64,000 nt of DNA from Pseudoxanthomonas suwonensis 11-1 (GTDB lineage: Bacteria; Pseudomonadota; Gammaproteobacteria; Xanthomonadales; Xanthomonadaceae), in contig NC_014924.1 of NCBI RefSeq assembly GCF_000185965.1, positions 3,100,001 to 3,164,000 of the forward strand, in the 5' to 3' direction. Under the pieces are notes generated by a model. It made no database searches. It was not told the origin of the DNA and saw nothing but the letters and a program-made list of their open reading frames with translations. The first letter of the stretch is position 1, and the number at the start of each line of letters is the position of its first letter. The translations under genes and the position numbers were made by a program. Below are positions 25,271 through 34,993 of this stretch, piece by piece.

Positions 25271-26578
25271 TCAGCCGGTGCCCGCCCTGCAGCCGGCGCG
25301 GTCGCCCTCACGACGCGCAAGGTGGTTGTAGATCGTGCGCACGCTGATGCCCAGCGCACGTGCCGCGGCGGCCTTGTCGTTGCCGAAGTGGGCGAGCGTG
25401 GCATCCACGGCACGCTGTTCCATCTCGGCCAACGTCGTGCCGACGGGAAAGCTGATCCGTGCCGAATCGCCGTGCGCGGGCTGGCCCGCGCCGCCCATGG
25501 GTTCCACATGCAGCAGTGGCGAGCGCTGCAGCAGGTAGGCGGACTGCACCGCCGCGCGCAACTCGCGCACGTTGCCCGGCCACGGGTGGCGCAGCAGCAC
25601 GCGGTCGGCGCAGGGAGCCAGGCGCTTGTCCTGGCCATGGCGCTCGTTGAGTTGCTGGACGAACAGTTCGGCGAGCGTGACCACGTCCTCGCCACGCTCG
25701 CGCAGCGATGGCACCCGCAGGGTCAGCGCGGATATGCCGTAGTGGAAATCCTCGCGCACCAGGCCCTCGGCCGCGTTCCGCGCCGGATCGCCTGCAGTGC
25801 AGAACAGCAGGCGCGGCCCTCCGCCTTTTCCGCCGTCTGCCCTGCCGCGGCCTTCAACGATCGCCAGCAGCCTTGCCTGCACATGGTGCGGCAGGCGTTC
25901 GATGCCATTGACCAGCAGGGTGCCGCCGTCTGCGCGGGCAAAGGCCGATGCGCCCGGATCGTTGGCAGTGCCAAACAGCGCCTCTTCCATCCGTTCAGGC
26001 ACGAGGACGTCGCAGTCCAGCAGCACGAAGGGTCCCTTGCGGCCACTGGCCGCGTGGATCGCGCGGGCAACCGCGGCACGGCCGCTACCGCGCTCGCCGG
26101 CCAGCAGGACCGGCATGTCGCAGGCGGCCATCCGCATCGCCAGGTCCGAAAGCCGGCGCATCGCAGGCGAGGCCCCGGCCAGCTCATCGGCGCCGGCGGC
26201 TTCGCCAAGCCCGGGCCAGCTGCGTCGACCAATGCGCCGGAGCACCGCCTGCAACTGCTCGGGGCGGAACGGCTTGACCAGGTACTCCACCACCGGTGAG
26301 GCGATCGCGCGCACCGCGGTGTCGACGCTGGGACGGCCGGTGGCGACGACGATGCGGCCGTGGCGCGCCAGGTCCAGCCCGTCCAGCAATTCCATGCCGT
26401 TGCCATCGGGCAGGGTCAGGTCGAGCAGGATCAGGTCGGTGGCGTGGTCGCGCACGAAGGCGCGGGCCTCGGCAAGGCTGCCGGCCAGCTGCACGCCGCA
26501 GCCCTCGTCAGCCGCAAGCTTGCCGGCAGCGCGCGCGAAACCGGTGTCGTCGTCGACGATCAGGACGGTAGGGGTCAT
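25271..26578 (-). CDS. NtrC-like response regulator with a degenerate AAA+ domain
   Basis: A 435-residue regulator: receiver (1-118) with VDDD, phospho-acceptor Asp53 and Lys102; an AAA+ domain (about 135-345); and a Fis-type HTH (about 391-420, DKAAAARALGISVRTIYNHL). The AAA+ core is altered. Walker A reads GERGSGRA (161-168), with the essential Lys replaced by Arg167. The GAFTGA loop needed to contact sigma54 is missing: LFGTANDPGASAFARADGGT replaces it. Walker B is LLVNGI instead of LFLDEI. The arginine-finger and sensor II regions (LRVPSLRER, HPWPGNVREL) are kept. It is therefore probably a phosphorylation-controlled DNA-binding protein that does not activate sigma54. No histidine kinase is adjacent. 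Confidence 0.9.
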   Translation of the reverse strand: MTPTVLIVDDDTGFARAAGKLAADEGCGVQLAGSLAEARAFVRDHATDLILLDLTLPDGNGMELLDGLDLARHGRIVVATGRPSVDTAVRAIASPVVEYLVKPFRPEQLQAVLRRIGRRSWPGLGEAAGADELAGASPAMRRLSDLAMRMAACDMPVLLAGERGSGRAAVARAIHAASGRKGPFVLLDCDVLVPERMEEALFGTANDPGASAFARADGGTLLVNGIERLPHHVQARLLAIVEGRGRADGGKGGGPRLLFCTAGDPARNAAEGLVREDFHYGISALTLRVPSLRERGEDVVTLAELFVQQLNERHGQDKRLAPCADRVLLRHPWPGNVRELRAAVQSAYLLQRSPLLHVEPMGGAGQPAHGDSARISFPVGTTLAEMEQRAVDATLAHFGNDKAAAARALGISVRTIYNHLARREGDRAGCRAGTG

Positions 26579-26641
26579 CTGCCACCTCGAGGGAATAAGG
26601 GCAGCATCGACCCGCACCGGTTAAGCGAAGGTGGGCGGGAG

Positions 26642-26671
26642 TGCACGGCCACGTCAAAACGTGACCGTGCA
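26642..26671. other. Hairpin in the regulator/lipoprotein spacer
   Basis: TGCACGGCCACGT pairs with ACGTGACCGTGCA around a four-base loop with a single mismatch. It sits downstream of the minus-strand lipoprotein gene and upstream of the regulator gene, so it may end or attenuate transcription between them; there is no T-run. Confidence 0.45.
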
Positions 26672-26707
26672 TGCGCCGCTCAGCCGTACCTCAGCGGTGG
26701 TTCGGGG

Positions 26708-27016
26708 TCACCGCACCGGTTCGGTCGGCGGTGGCGTCGTTGCCGGATCGCTCGTCGGGTCGCGGCCCGGATCAACGCAGTTCGGATCGTTCTCCGCGCA
26801 CGGCACCGTGCCAGGCGGGACGCCCTGCTCGGGCCTCTCCAGTGTTGGATCGGTGGGCGGCGGGGTGGTCACCGGCTCCGGGGTCGTGGTCGCGGGCGTG
26901 GTGCCATCGACGGGTGCGGGCGTCGTGCCGGTGTCGGTCCGGCCGGCGTCGTCGTAGCGTGGGTCGCAGGCGGCAGCTGCCAGGACGATTGCGGCGAAAA
27001 GCAGTGGGATACGCAT
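26708..27016 (-). CDS. Proline/threonine-rich putative lipoprotein
   Basis: A 102-residue protein with a lipoprotein signal: basic start, hydrophobic core and lipobox VLAAAAC, giving Cys17 as the acylated residue. The mature part is low-complexity (TPAPVDGTTPATTTPEPVTT), with one further Cys pair (PCAENDPNC) that could form a disulfide. It has no recognised domain; it is probably a surface or periplasmic anchored spacer protein. GAGG precedes the ATG at 27016. It stands alone between the regulator and a divergent micro-ORF operon. Confidence 0.72.
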   Translation of the reverse strand: MRIPLLFAAIVLAAAACDPRYDDAGRTDTGTTPAPVDGTTPATTTPEPVTTPPPTDPTLERPEQGVPPGTVPCAENDPNCVDPGRDPTSDPATTPPPTEPVR

Positions 27017-27207
27017 GGCGGTCCGCCTCGGTGCCGCTTATGCGGCACACGCATCAGACTCCCTGCCCGTCCCGCTCCGTGTGAACGCCTGCCGCGCGCC
27101 TGCTGAAACAGCGTCAAGCCGCGCCTGTATGCGCTTTACGTCCCCTGCACGGGCGCGGGCCGAAAGTTCCGGCTCCGGCGTCCCGCCAGAACTACCGAAG
27201 TGCAGAC

Positions 27208-27381
27208 ATGCCACGCCTCCAGCCCTCCCCCCGCCCCGGCTCCCTGGACCCCGCCCGCCTGCGTCGCTACCTGCCGGAGCTGCTGCAGCAGCTGGTGCCT
27301 GACGCCTCGCCGCAGCCTGCACGCCCGGTGGCGTCCACGCCGGTCGCGCTGGCGACGCTGCGCACGGAGCGCGCGCGATGA
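27208..27381 (+). CDS. Micro-protein, first gene of a coupled operon
   Basis: A 57-residue reading frame starting MPRLQPSPRPGSLDPARLRR with a helical centre (LRRYLPELLQQLV) flanked by proline-rich ends. No family was recognised. It is listed because its stop overlaps the next start by four bases (ATGA), which in turn overlaps the cysteine hydrolase gene, a chain unlikely to arise by chance. The ribosome-binding site upstream is weak (GAAGTGCAGAC). Confidence 0.45.
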   Translation: MPRLQPSPRPGSLDPARLRRYLPELLQQLVPDASPQPARPVASTPVALATLRTERAR

Positions 27382-27542
27382 GCGACCGGGAGCGGGACAA
27401 GGACGCGCACCGCGGCGAACAGCCCGGCAAGCACGAGAGCCGGGATCGCAACGATCCGGAGGTGCAGCCCGGCGCACGCACCGGTCGCGACGAGCCTCCC
27501 TACGTGCATCCGGAGCCGCCGCGTGGACGTGGCGAAGAATAG
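27378..27542 (+). CDS. Hydrophilic micro-protein, second gene of a coupled operon
   Basis: A 54-residue, extremely charged and disordered product (SDRERDKDAHRGEQPGKHES ending HPEPPRGRGEE) without hydrophobic segments or cysteine. Such sequences resemble small stress-related hydrophilins. It starts inside the stop of the preceding micro-ORF and its last 20 bases overlap the GTG start of the cysteine hydrolase in another frame, so translation of all three is probably coupled. No function is known. Confidence 0.5.
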   Translation: MSDRERDKDAHRGEQPGKHESRDRNDPEVQPGARTGRDEPPYVHPEPPRGRGEE

Positions 27543-28101
27543 GGGACGCAAGGCCCCGGCCCTGCTGCTGGTGGACATGATCAACCTGTTCGATTTCCCG
27601 GACGGGTCGGCCATGGCCACCGCGGCACGGCGCATTACCCCTGCGCTGGCGCGCCTGCGCGACCGATTCGACCGCGCCGGCGCGCCGGTGATCCACGTCA
27701 ACGACAACTTCGCCCAGTGGCGCGGCGAGTTCCGCGACCTGGTCGCTTCCTGCATGGATGCAGGCGGCATCCCCGCCGAGATCGCCACCCGCCTGGCACC
27801 GCAACCCCAGCACTACCACGTGCTCAAGCCCAAGCACTCCGCCTTCGCCAGCACGCCCCTGCCGGTGCTGCTGGCCAAGCTTGGGGTGCGCAGGCTGGTA
27901 ATCACCGGCATCGCCGCCGATTCCTGCGTGCTGGCCACGGCCCAGGACGCCAACATGGCCGAGTACGAGGTCTGGGTGCCCAGCGACTGCGTGGCCTCGC
28001 GCCAGCCGCAGCGCAAGCGCGAGGCGCTGTCGCTGCTGTCGCGCTCGCTCAATGCACGCATCGTGGCGAGCAACCGCGTGCGCGGCCTCTTCCCGGAATA
28101 A
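27523..28101 (+). CDS. Isochorismatase-family cysteine hydrolase
   Basis: A 192-residue alpha/beta hydrolase of the isochorismatase/nicotinamidase superfamily. Catalytic triad candidates are the Asp in LLLVDMINLFD (about residue 18), the Lys in HVLKPKHSAF and the Cys in ITGIAADSCVLATA (about residue 131). A cis-peptide-type GIA precedes the cysteine. It probably hydrolyses an amide; nicotinamidase, N-carbamoylsarcosine or related amidases are candidates. The GTG at 27523 gives DVAKNRGRKAPALLLVD and overlaps the preceding micro-ORF by 20 bases. A hairpin terminator follows at 28122. Confidence 0.87.
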   Translation: MDVAKNRGRKAPALLLVDMINLFDFPDGSAMATAARRITPALARLRDRFDRAGAPVIHVNDNFAQWRGEFRDLVASCMDAGGIPAEIATRLAPQPQHYHVLKPKHSAFASTPLPVLLAKLGVRRLVITGIAADSCVLATAQDANMAEYEVWVPSDCVASRQPQRKREALSLLSRSLNARIVASNRVRGLFPE

Positions 28102-28121
28102 AGCCTGGAACCACCCATGGA

Positions 28122-28148
28122 GAAACGGCCGCATCATGCGGCCGTTTC
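28122..28148. terminator. Bidirectional hairpin between cysteine hydrolase and catalase
   Basis: GAAACGGCCGCAT and ATGCGGCCGTTTC are perfectly complementary 13-base arms around one base. It lies between convergent genes, with TTTCCGTCTTT on the plus-strand side, and probably ends both transcripts. Confidence 0.75.
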
Positions 28149-28166
28149 CGTCTTTGGGCTCCCGGC

Positions 28167-29063
28167 TTACTTCTCGACCGGCGTCGTGGTGCCGGCACCG
28201 GGTCCTGCGCCAAGATCGGCGCCGGTCACCGGATCCACGTCCGGACGCGAGGCGGTGCGCTCCACCAGGGCAGCCATCGCGGCTTTCTGGGTAGCCGACA
28301 GCTTCACCGCCGGCTGGCCGTCGCCGCCGTCCACCGCAGACTGCTGCTCGCGGTCGGCGACGACCTCCCACTGCGGACCGCTGTTCCACGGACCCTGGGC
28401 ATTGCCCTCGCCCTGGGACATGTCGAAGTAGGTGTCGGTGAAGCGCGGGTCGCCCGGCAGCTTTCCGGGCGGGAAGTTGTCCTCGATCGAGTACAACGCC
28501 TTCTCGAACGACTTCTGGTGCGCCACCTCACGGGTCATCAGGAAGGTCAGCGCATCCTTGATGCCCGGGTCGTCGGTGACGTTGATCAGGCGCTCGTAGA
28601 CGATCTTGGCGCGGGCCTCGGCGGCGATGTTCGAACGCAGGTCCGCCAGCGGTTCGCCGATCGTGTCGACGTACCCGGCATTCCACGGCACGCCGCTGGA
28701 GTTCACCAGCGCCGGGCCGCCACCGTAGAGGATCTGCTGGGTGTGGCTGGTACTGTTCTGGGTGAGGGTGCGCATCTCCATCGCCTCCTCCATGCCTTCC
28801 GACAGCACCGCCTTGGGGCCGCTGTTGAGCATGGCGATGATCGAGCCGATGATCTCCAGATGGCTCAGCTCCTCGGTGGCGATGTCGTAGAGCATGTCCT
28901 TGCGCCCCGGATCGTTGTCGCCCAGGGCCTGGGTGAAGTAGCGCATCGCCGCGGCCAGCTCGCCCTGCGGGCCGCCGAACTGTTCGAGCATCAGCGTGGC
29001 CAGGTCCGGATCGGGACGGGCGACGCGTACGGTGTACATCAGGCGCTTGTTGTGGATGAACAT
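28167..29063 (-). CDS. Manganese catalase
   Basis: A cytoplasmic dimanganese catalase that converts hydrogen peroxide to water and oxygen. The 298-residue product keeps the five metal ligands of the four-helix bundle: Glu35, Glu65, His68, Glu149 and His182, in GELAAAMRYF, EELSHLEIIG, AEARAKIVYE and REVAHQKSFE. The C-terminal tail (about 255-298) is Gly/Pro/Thr-rich and disordered, as in KatN-like proteins. It lies 54 bases after a ferritin-fold gene on the same strand, the common pairing of KatN with YciE/YciF proteins, which in enterobacteria belong to the general stress response; that regulation is inferred here. Confidence 0.95.
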   Translation of the reverse strand: MFIHNKRLMYTVRVARPDPDLATLMLEQFGGPQGELAAAMRYFTQALGDNDPGRKDMLYDIATEELSHLEIIGSIIAMLNSGPKAVLSEGMEEAMEMRTLTQNSTSHTQQILYGGGPALVNSSGVPWNAGYVDTIGEPLADLRSNIAAEARAKIVYERLINVTDDPGIKDALTFLMTREVAHQKSFEKALYSIEDNFPPGKLPGDPRFTDTYFDMSQGEGNAQGPWNSGPQWEVVADREQQSAVDGGDGQPAVKLSATQKAAMAALVERTASRPDVDPVTGADLGAGPGAGTTTPVEK

Positions 29064-29117
29064 TGGGGGGCTCCGTGGTGCCTGTCGGGGGTGCGGGACC
29101 GGGATCCCGCGATGGGA

Positions 29118-29630
29118 TCAGCGCTTGGCGGTTACGCCTTCGGTGGTCTCGCGGGCGAGGAATGCGGCGATCACCGACTCGTGGTGGTCCAGGAGCCACT
29201 TCGCCATAGCCTCCTCTTCCTCGAGGATCTGGCTGCAGACGGTCGCGATGTCCTCGCGCCCGGCCGCGCGTGCGGCGATCACCAGCGCGCGGTAGGAGGC
29301 GATCTCCATGTGCTCGAACGCGTAGCTGATGCCGATGCCCTTGGCGACTTCGTCGCTCATCATCGAGTTGCCTGCCGCATGCATCGCGGCCATCGCGTCG
29401 GCGAGCATGCCTCGCGCCACCGGGACCGCCCCGTCCAGCTGCTCGATGCAACCCTTCAGGCGGGAGGACTGCTGCTGGGTCTCGCCCACGTGGGCCTCGA
29501 TGCGTCCACGCAGCCCGGGGTAGTGCTCCAGGCGGCCGGCCATGGCCTTGAGCATGGTTTCCGCTTCCTGCTCCATGGCATAGGCGTCCTTGAGCCACAT
29601 CAATAGACGCTCGGTGGTGGATCGGGTCAT
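29118..29630 (-). CDS. YciE/YciF-like ferritin-fold protein (DUF892)
   Basis: A 170-residue four-helix protein starting MTRSTTERLLMWLKDAYAME. Candidate di-iron ligands are the Glu in AMEQEAE, Glu/His in EAHVGET, and Glu/His in EHMEIASYRAL and EEEEAMAKW. Family members bind di-iron and are stress-induced, but a defined enzymatic role is lacking. The ATG at 29630 has AGGAAGCG upstream; the frame continues to 29762 without similarity. It is upstream of and probably co-transcribed with the Mn catalase. The 203-base region to the divergent kinase gene should hold both promoters. Confidence 0.9.
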   Translation of the reverse strand: MTRSTTERLLMWLKDAYAMEQEAETMLKAMAGRLEHYPGLRGRIEAHVGETQQQSSRLKGCIEQLDGAVPVARGMLADAMAAMHAAGNSMMSDEVAKGIGISYAFEHMEIASYRALVIAARAAGREDIATVCSQILEEEEAMAKWLLDHHESVIAAFLARETTEGVTAKR

Positions 29631-29833
29631 GTCGCTTCCTGTCCGGTGCTGCGGTACCGCGGCACACGACCCTGCGCTTGCGCGGGTGCAAGGGCCGTGG
29701 TGCATCAATGCAGCCTTTGCAATGCAGTGCATTCCAGGCACCGGCGTCCACGTTTCCTTCACATCAATGACCAGCAGCTTGGCTATCTTGGACGCGGGAT
29801 TTCACGCATCGCTCACACTGGGGAGCCGCGTCG

Positions 29834-31219
29834 ATGCCGACGGAAGATTCGATCCTGGAAAACGTGTCCGCTTCCACCACGGTGGAGCGCAACCCGCACG
29901 TGGCCGTCCTCGAGTCCACGCCCGACCTGGCCTGCCTGTTCGATCGCCAGCACCGCTGCATCTACGCCAACCGCGCCCTGCTCGAGGCCCTGGGCCGTCC
30001 ACGCGAGCAGGTGATCGGGCGTTCGTTGCTGGAGCTGGGCTATGTGCCCTGGCACGCCGCCATGCACGATTCGGAACTGGACCAGGTGTTCGCCACCGGC
30101 CGCCCACTGCGCGGGGATGCACGCTTCCGTGGCGCCCGCGGCGAGCGCATCCACGATTACATCCTCGCCCCGGTACCGGGCGAGGACGGCAGCGTGGAAG
30201 CCGTGGTCGCCACCATCCGCGACGTGACCGAGCGGACCGCACACGAGGACGTTGCCCGCCGCAACGAACGGCGCCTGCGCGCGATCGCCAGCGCCAGTTC
30301 CAGCGTGATCTACCGGCTCGATCCGGACTGGACCCGGGTCCAGACCCTGGTCGGCCCCGGCGTGGACAGTCCGCCGCCGCTTTCGCGCGTGGAAGTACAG
30401 CGCACCCGCCTGCATCCCGACGACCAGGAGCGGATCGCGCAGGCGATTGCCCGGGCCCGCGAGGAAACCACGGTGTTCGAGGCCGAGTACCGCTGGTTGC
30501 TGGGCGATGGCCACTACCACTGGCTGGCCTCGCGGGTGGTACCGGTGCGCGGCGACGACGGTGTCGTGCACGAGTGGGTCGGCGCCACCACCGACGTGGA
30601 GGACCGCCGCCAGCAGGAAGCGCATCGCCGCCTTCTGCTCGACGAACTCAATCATCGGGTCAAGAACACCCTGGCGGTGGTGCAGTCGATCGCGGTGCAG
30701 ACCCTGGGCCGCACCAGCGATGCGCAGGCGATGGACCGGTTCCATGCACGCCTGCTTGCCCTGGCCAAGTGCCATGACCTGTTGACCGCCTCGCGCTGGA
30801 CCGGCACCTGCCTGCGCGACGTGGTGGAGACCGCGATCGGCCCGGGCATGGGCCGCGGGCTGGAACGTTTCGTGATCGACGGCCCCCGCGTGCACCTGGC
30901 GCCGCGGCCCTCGCTGGCGCTGTCCATGGCGCTGCACGAGTTGTGCACCAACGCGGTGAAGTACGGCTCGCTGTCCGTGCCCGATGGCCAGGTCGCGATC
31001 CGCTGGCGCGTCGACGAGCGCGAAGGCGCGCGCCGCCTGCAGCTGGAATGGCGCGAGAGCGGCGGCCCGCCGGTGGCGAAACCCGCGCGGCGGGGCTTCG
31101 GCTCGCGCCTGGTGGAGCGCGGCCTGCGCCACGACCTGGATGGCGATGTCGTGCTCGCGTTCGAGGTTGCTGGCGTAAGCTGCCGTATCGACATGCCGCT
31201 GGCAGAGGAGACCTCATGA
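29834..31219 (+). CDS. PAS-PAS HWE-type sensor histidine kinase
   Basis: A 461-residue soluble kinase with two PAS domains (about 25-140 and 150-262, the second ending WVGATTDVEDRR) and an HWE/HisKA_2 core. The phospho-acceptor is His274 in LLDELNHRVKNTLAVVQSIA, followed by the N-box HELCTNAVKYGSLS, WRESGGPPV (the W-x-E box) and GFGSRLVERGL. No membrane segments are present, so the signal is intracellular, and flavin or haem in a PAS domain is possible. Its stop overlaps the receiver gene at 31216 by four bases, so the pair is a two-component system. HWE kinases control the general stress response in alphaproteobacteria; a similar role here is inference from the neighbouring stress genes. Confidence 0.92.
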   Translation: MPTEDSILENVSASTTVERNPHVAVLESTPDLACLFDRQHRCIYANRALLEALGRPREQVIGRSLLELGYVPWHAAMHDSELDQVFATGRPLRGDARFRGARGERIHDYILAPVPGEDGSVEAVVATIRDVTERTAHEDVARRNERRLRAIASASSSVIYRLDPDWTRVQTLVGPGVDSPPPLSRVEVQRTRLHPDDQERIAQAIARAREETTVFEAEYRWLLGDGHYHWLASRVVPVRGDDGVVHEWVGATTDVEDRRQQEAHRRLLLDELNHRVKNTLAVVQSIAVQTLGRTSDAQAMDRFHARLLALAKCHDLLTASRWTGTCLRDVVETAIGPGMGRGLERFVIDGPRVHLAPRPSLALSMALHELCTNAVKYGSLSVPDGQVAIRWRVDEREGARRLQLEWRESGGPPVAKPARRGFGSRLVERGLRHDLDGDVVLAFEVAGVSCRIDMPLAEETS

Positions 31220-31596
31220 GTGGAGAGGCACGAACCGTGCGCGCCCTGGTGGTGGAGGACGAGTTCCTGCTGCTGGCGCTGCTGGAGGAACTGCTGCCGG
31301 ACCTGGGCGTCGAGGTTGCCGTGTGCGCACGTTCCCTGGACGGTGCGCTGGCCGCCGCGCGGGAGACCGCCAGGTTCGACATTGCCCTGGTCGACGTGAA
31401 CCTGGGTGGCGAGCAGTCCTACGACGCGGTCGAGGCCCTGCTCCAGGCCGGGGTGCCGACGCTTTTCATCACCGGCTACGGCAGCGGCAGCCTGCCGCCG
31501 CGCTTCGCGTCGGTGCCCGTGCTGGGGAAGCCGTTCGGCCGCGACGACCTGGCCCGTGCGATCGGCACCTTGACGGCCGGACAGGCGCAGGCCTGA
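31216..31596 (+). CDS. Single-domain response regulator
   Basis: A 126-residue receiver with no output domain: ALVVEDEFLLLALLEELL, phospho-acceptor Asp60 (DIALVDVNLGG), Thr in FITGYG and Lys in VLGKPFGRDDLARAI. Stand-alone receivers paired with HWE kinases commonly feed a phosphorelay or sequester phosphate. Its start overlaps the kinase stop by four bases. The DNA-binding partner is not in this operon. Confidence 0.92.
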   Translation: MSGEARTVRALVVEDEFLLLALLEELLPDLGVEVAVCARSLDGALAAARETARFDIALVDVNLGGEQSYDAVEALLQAGVPTLFITGYGSGSLPPRFASVPVLGKPFGRDDLARAIGTLTAGQAQA

Positions 31597-31741
31597 GCAG
31601 ACGGCCGCGCCAGGCCGCGCGGCGCGCTGCACCCACTGCAGCATCTGCATTCCGCGCGCGTGGGATTCACGTGCGCGCGCGCACCGGACCCGGACGATGG
31701 AGTCGCGCCTACACGGCGCGCACATCCAAGGAGGCGTATCC

Positions 31742-32233
31742 ATGGCTGACGAACCCAGCACCGGCGTCGCCGAAATGAAGGCCGTGCTCCTGGACCTGCT
31801 ACACCCCGGGAAGCCAGCCCACGGCGATGCCTCCGACCAAGGTAACCAGCCGATGGCAGGACGCGATACCCACGACAGCGAGCACGCCCACGTCCCCGGA
31901 CGCGCCGGCGGGCGCCAGGACGAGAAGCTCAACACCACCGACGACCGCCCTGAGGAGTACGGCGCAGGTGCCGACCAGGCCGCACCCGCCAAGGACGCCG
32001 ATTCGGGCAACTGGCCGCCCAAGGACTGGGACGAGAACGGCAACGCACGACGCCACGGCCAGTCCCGCGAGGGCAAGGGCCCGGGAGGCTACGAGGACCG
32101 CTCGCGCGAACTGCGTGACTATGGCCCCGGCCCCGAGGGCAGCACCGGCGAGGCCTGGCGCACGTACGAGAACCATGCCGACGGCGACGCCAGCCCGGAT
32201 CAGCAGGACGGAAAGGAAAGGAAGAAGGAATAG
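31742..32233 (+). CDS. Hydrophilic, disordered conserved-type protein
   Basis: A 163-residue protein with no recognised domain. A short hydrophobic N-terminal helix (VAEMKAVLLDLLHPGK) is followed by about 140 residues rich in Gly, Asp, Glu, Pro, His and Arg (DRPEEYGAGADQAAPAKDAD; SREGKGPGGYEDRSRELRDY), which look intrinsically disordered. The start at 31742 has a very strong AAGGAGG site ten bases upstream; the upstream in-frame ATG at 31697 does not. Composition resembles desiccation- or stress-type hydrophilins and the 54-residue protein at 27378. It follows the HWE kinase/receiver pair at 145 bases. Confidence 0.65.
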   Translation: MADEPSTGVAEMKAVLLDLLHPGKPAHGDASDQGNQPMAGRDTHDSEHAHVPGRAGGRQDEKLNTTDDRPEEYGAGADQAAPAKDADSGNWPPKDWDENGNARRHGQSREGKGPGGYEDRSRELRDYGPGPEGSTGEAWRTYENHADGDASPDQQDGKERKKE

Positions 32234-32822
32234 GACGCCTGTAGCGCGTAGCCTGGAGTAAAACCGGGTCACGACGAGCCTTTCGGGCGTCCACGCTGGC
32301 GAAGGTGCGATACGCACTCAAGGCGAGCGTCCGGTGTGCGCGGCTGGGGATGCCGCGCATGTCTCCATCCCCAGTCCTTCCTGGACCGGGACCAGCTTTC
32401 CGGCGAAGGGGATCGCGCGGTTGTGCAGGGGATTCTGGCGCCCGAGGGGAATGTATCGGGGCCATGCACTGCTGGCCCCGTCATTATCGTGAAGACCGCC
32501 TATTCAGGCTGTCGGGCGCGGCCTGAATTTGTAGGGGAAACCCTTACATGCGCCGCGGATGGATTGTTCCAGCCGCGCGGCGCTGATAGCAGGTTCCGTT
32601 CACTTTCCGCTCATCACCCAGGCTGACAGCGATGGTCGGCGAGCCACGACGGAGAACGGTCCGAACGAAGGAGTCCCTGCGTCACGCGGAAAACGCGCGC
32701 GAAGCCCACGGATATTGCGCACCAGGCGTGCACCCTGGCATGCGGAGACAGGTGAACATCAACCCGTCCCGCCATGCCACTGGGATAGTCGCGAGTCCGC
32801 AAGAGAACATCCGCACGCGGGA
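32234..32822. other. Gene-free interval with an inverted repeat
   Basis: No convincing gene in 589 bases: short frames on both strands lack ribosome sites and coding bias. The clearest structure is TTGTAGGGGAAACCCTTACA (32529-32548), an imperfect hairpin or operator in which GTAGGG pairs with CCCTTAC through a one-base bulge. The rest is unstructured by eye. It could contain a small RNA, but nothing here proves it. Confidence 0.4.
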
Positions 32823-32898
<76 letters not shown>

Positions 32899-32951
32899 CC
32901 GCGGGTCCGGGAGTTTAGAGGCACCGACGCGGCGCGGCCAGCGGATCCCGG

Positions 32952-32982
32952 GAAAAACGAAGGCCCCGCGTGGGGGCCTTCG
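32952..32982 (-). terminator. Intrinsic terminator of rpoD
   Basis: On the minus strand CGAAGGCCCC pairs with GGGGCCTTCG around a short loop, followed by TTTTTCC. It stands 36 bases after the rpoD stop and is a strong rho-independent terminator, separating rpoD from the downstream tRNA. Confidence 0.92.
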
Positions 32983-33017
32983 TCATGCAGCTGCATCCTG
33001 CGCCCGGGGCGCGTGCC

Positions 33018-34874
<1,857 letters not shown>

Positions 34875-34915
34875 GTGCGGCGCCACCGGTCTCGAAGGGG
34901 TGAAGTGAACCTAGC

Positions 34916-34924
34916 ATTATAACA
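34916..34924 (-). promoter_or_regulatory. Extended -10 promoter of rpoD
   Basis: On the minus strand TGTTATAAT contains a perfect TATAAT -10 preceded by the TGn extension. No -35 similarity is seen at 16-18 bases, as expected for extended -10 promoters. Predicted start is near 34909, giving a leader of about 35 bases to the rpoD ATG. Confidence 0.7.
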
Positions 34925-34993
34925 GGCCGGCGGCTCCATGCCCCTTCCGGCCTTTCACATCAACGACTTGCGCCACCTGCCGTTCAGCCGTTC

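Noticed and set aside
26642-26671. The hairpin as a CRISPR-like or REP repeat
   Set aside because: Only one copy was seen, with no regular spacing; a simple terminator or attenuator is more likely.
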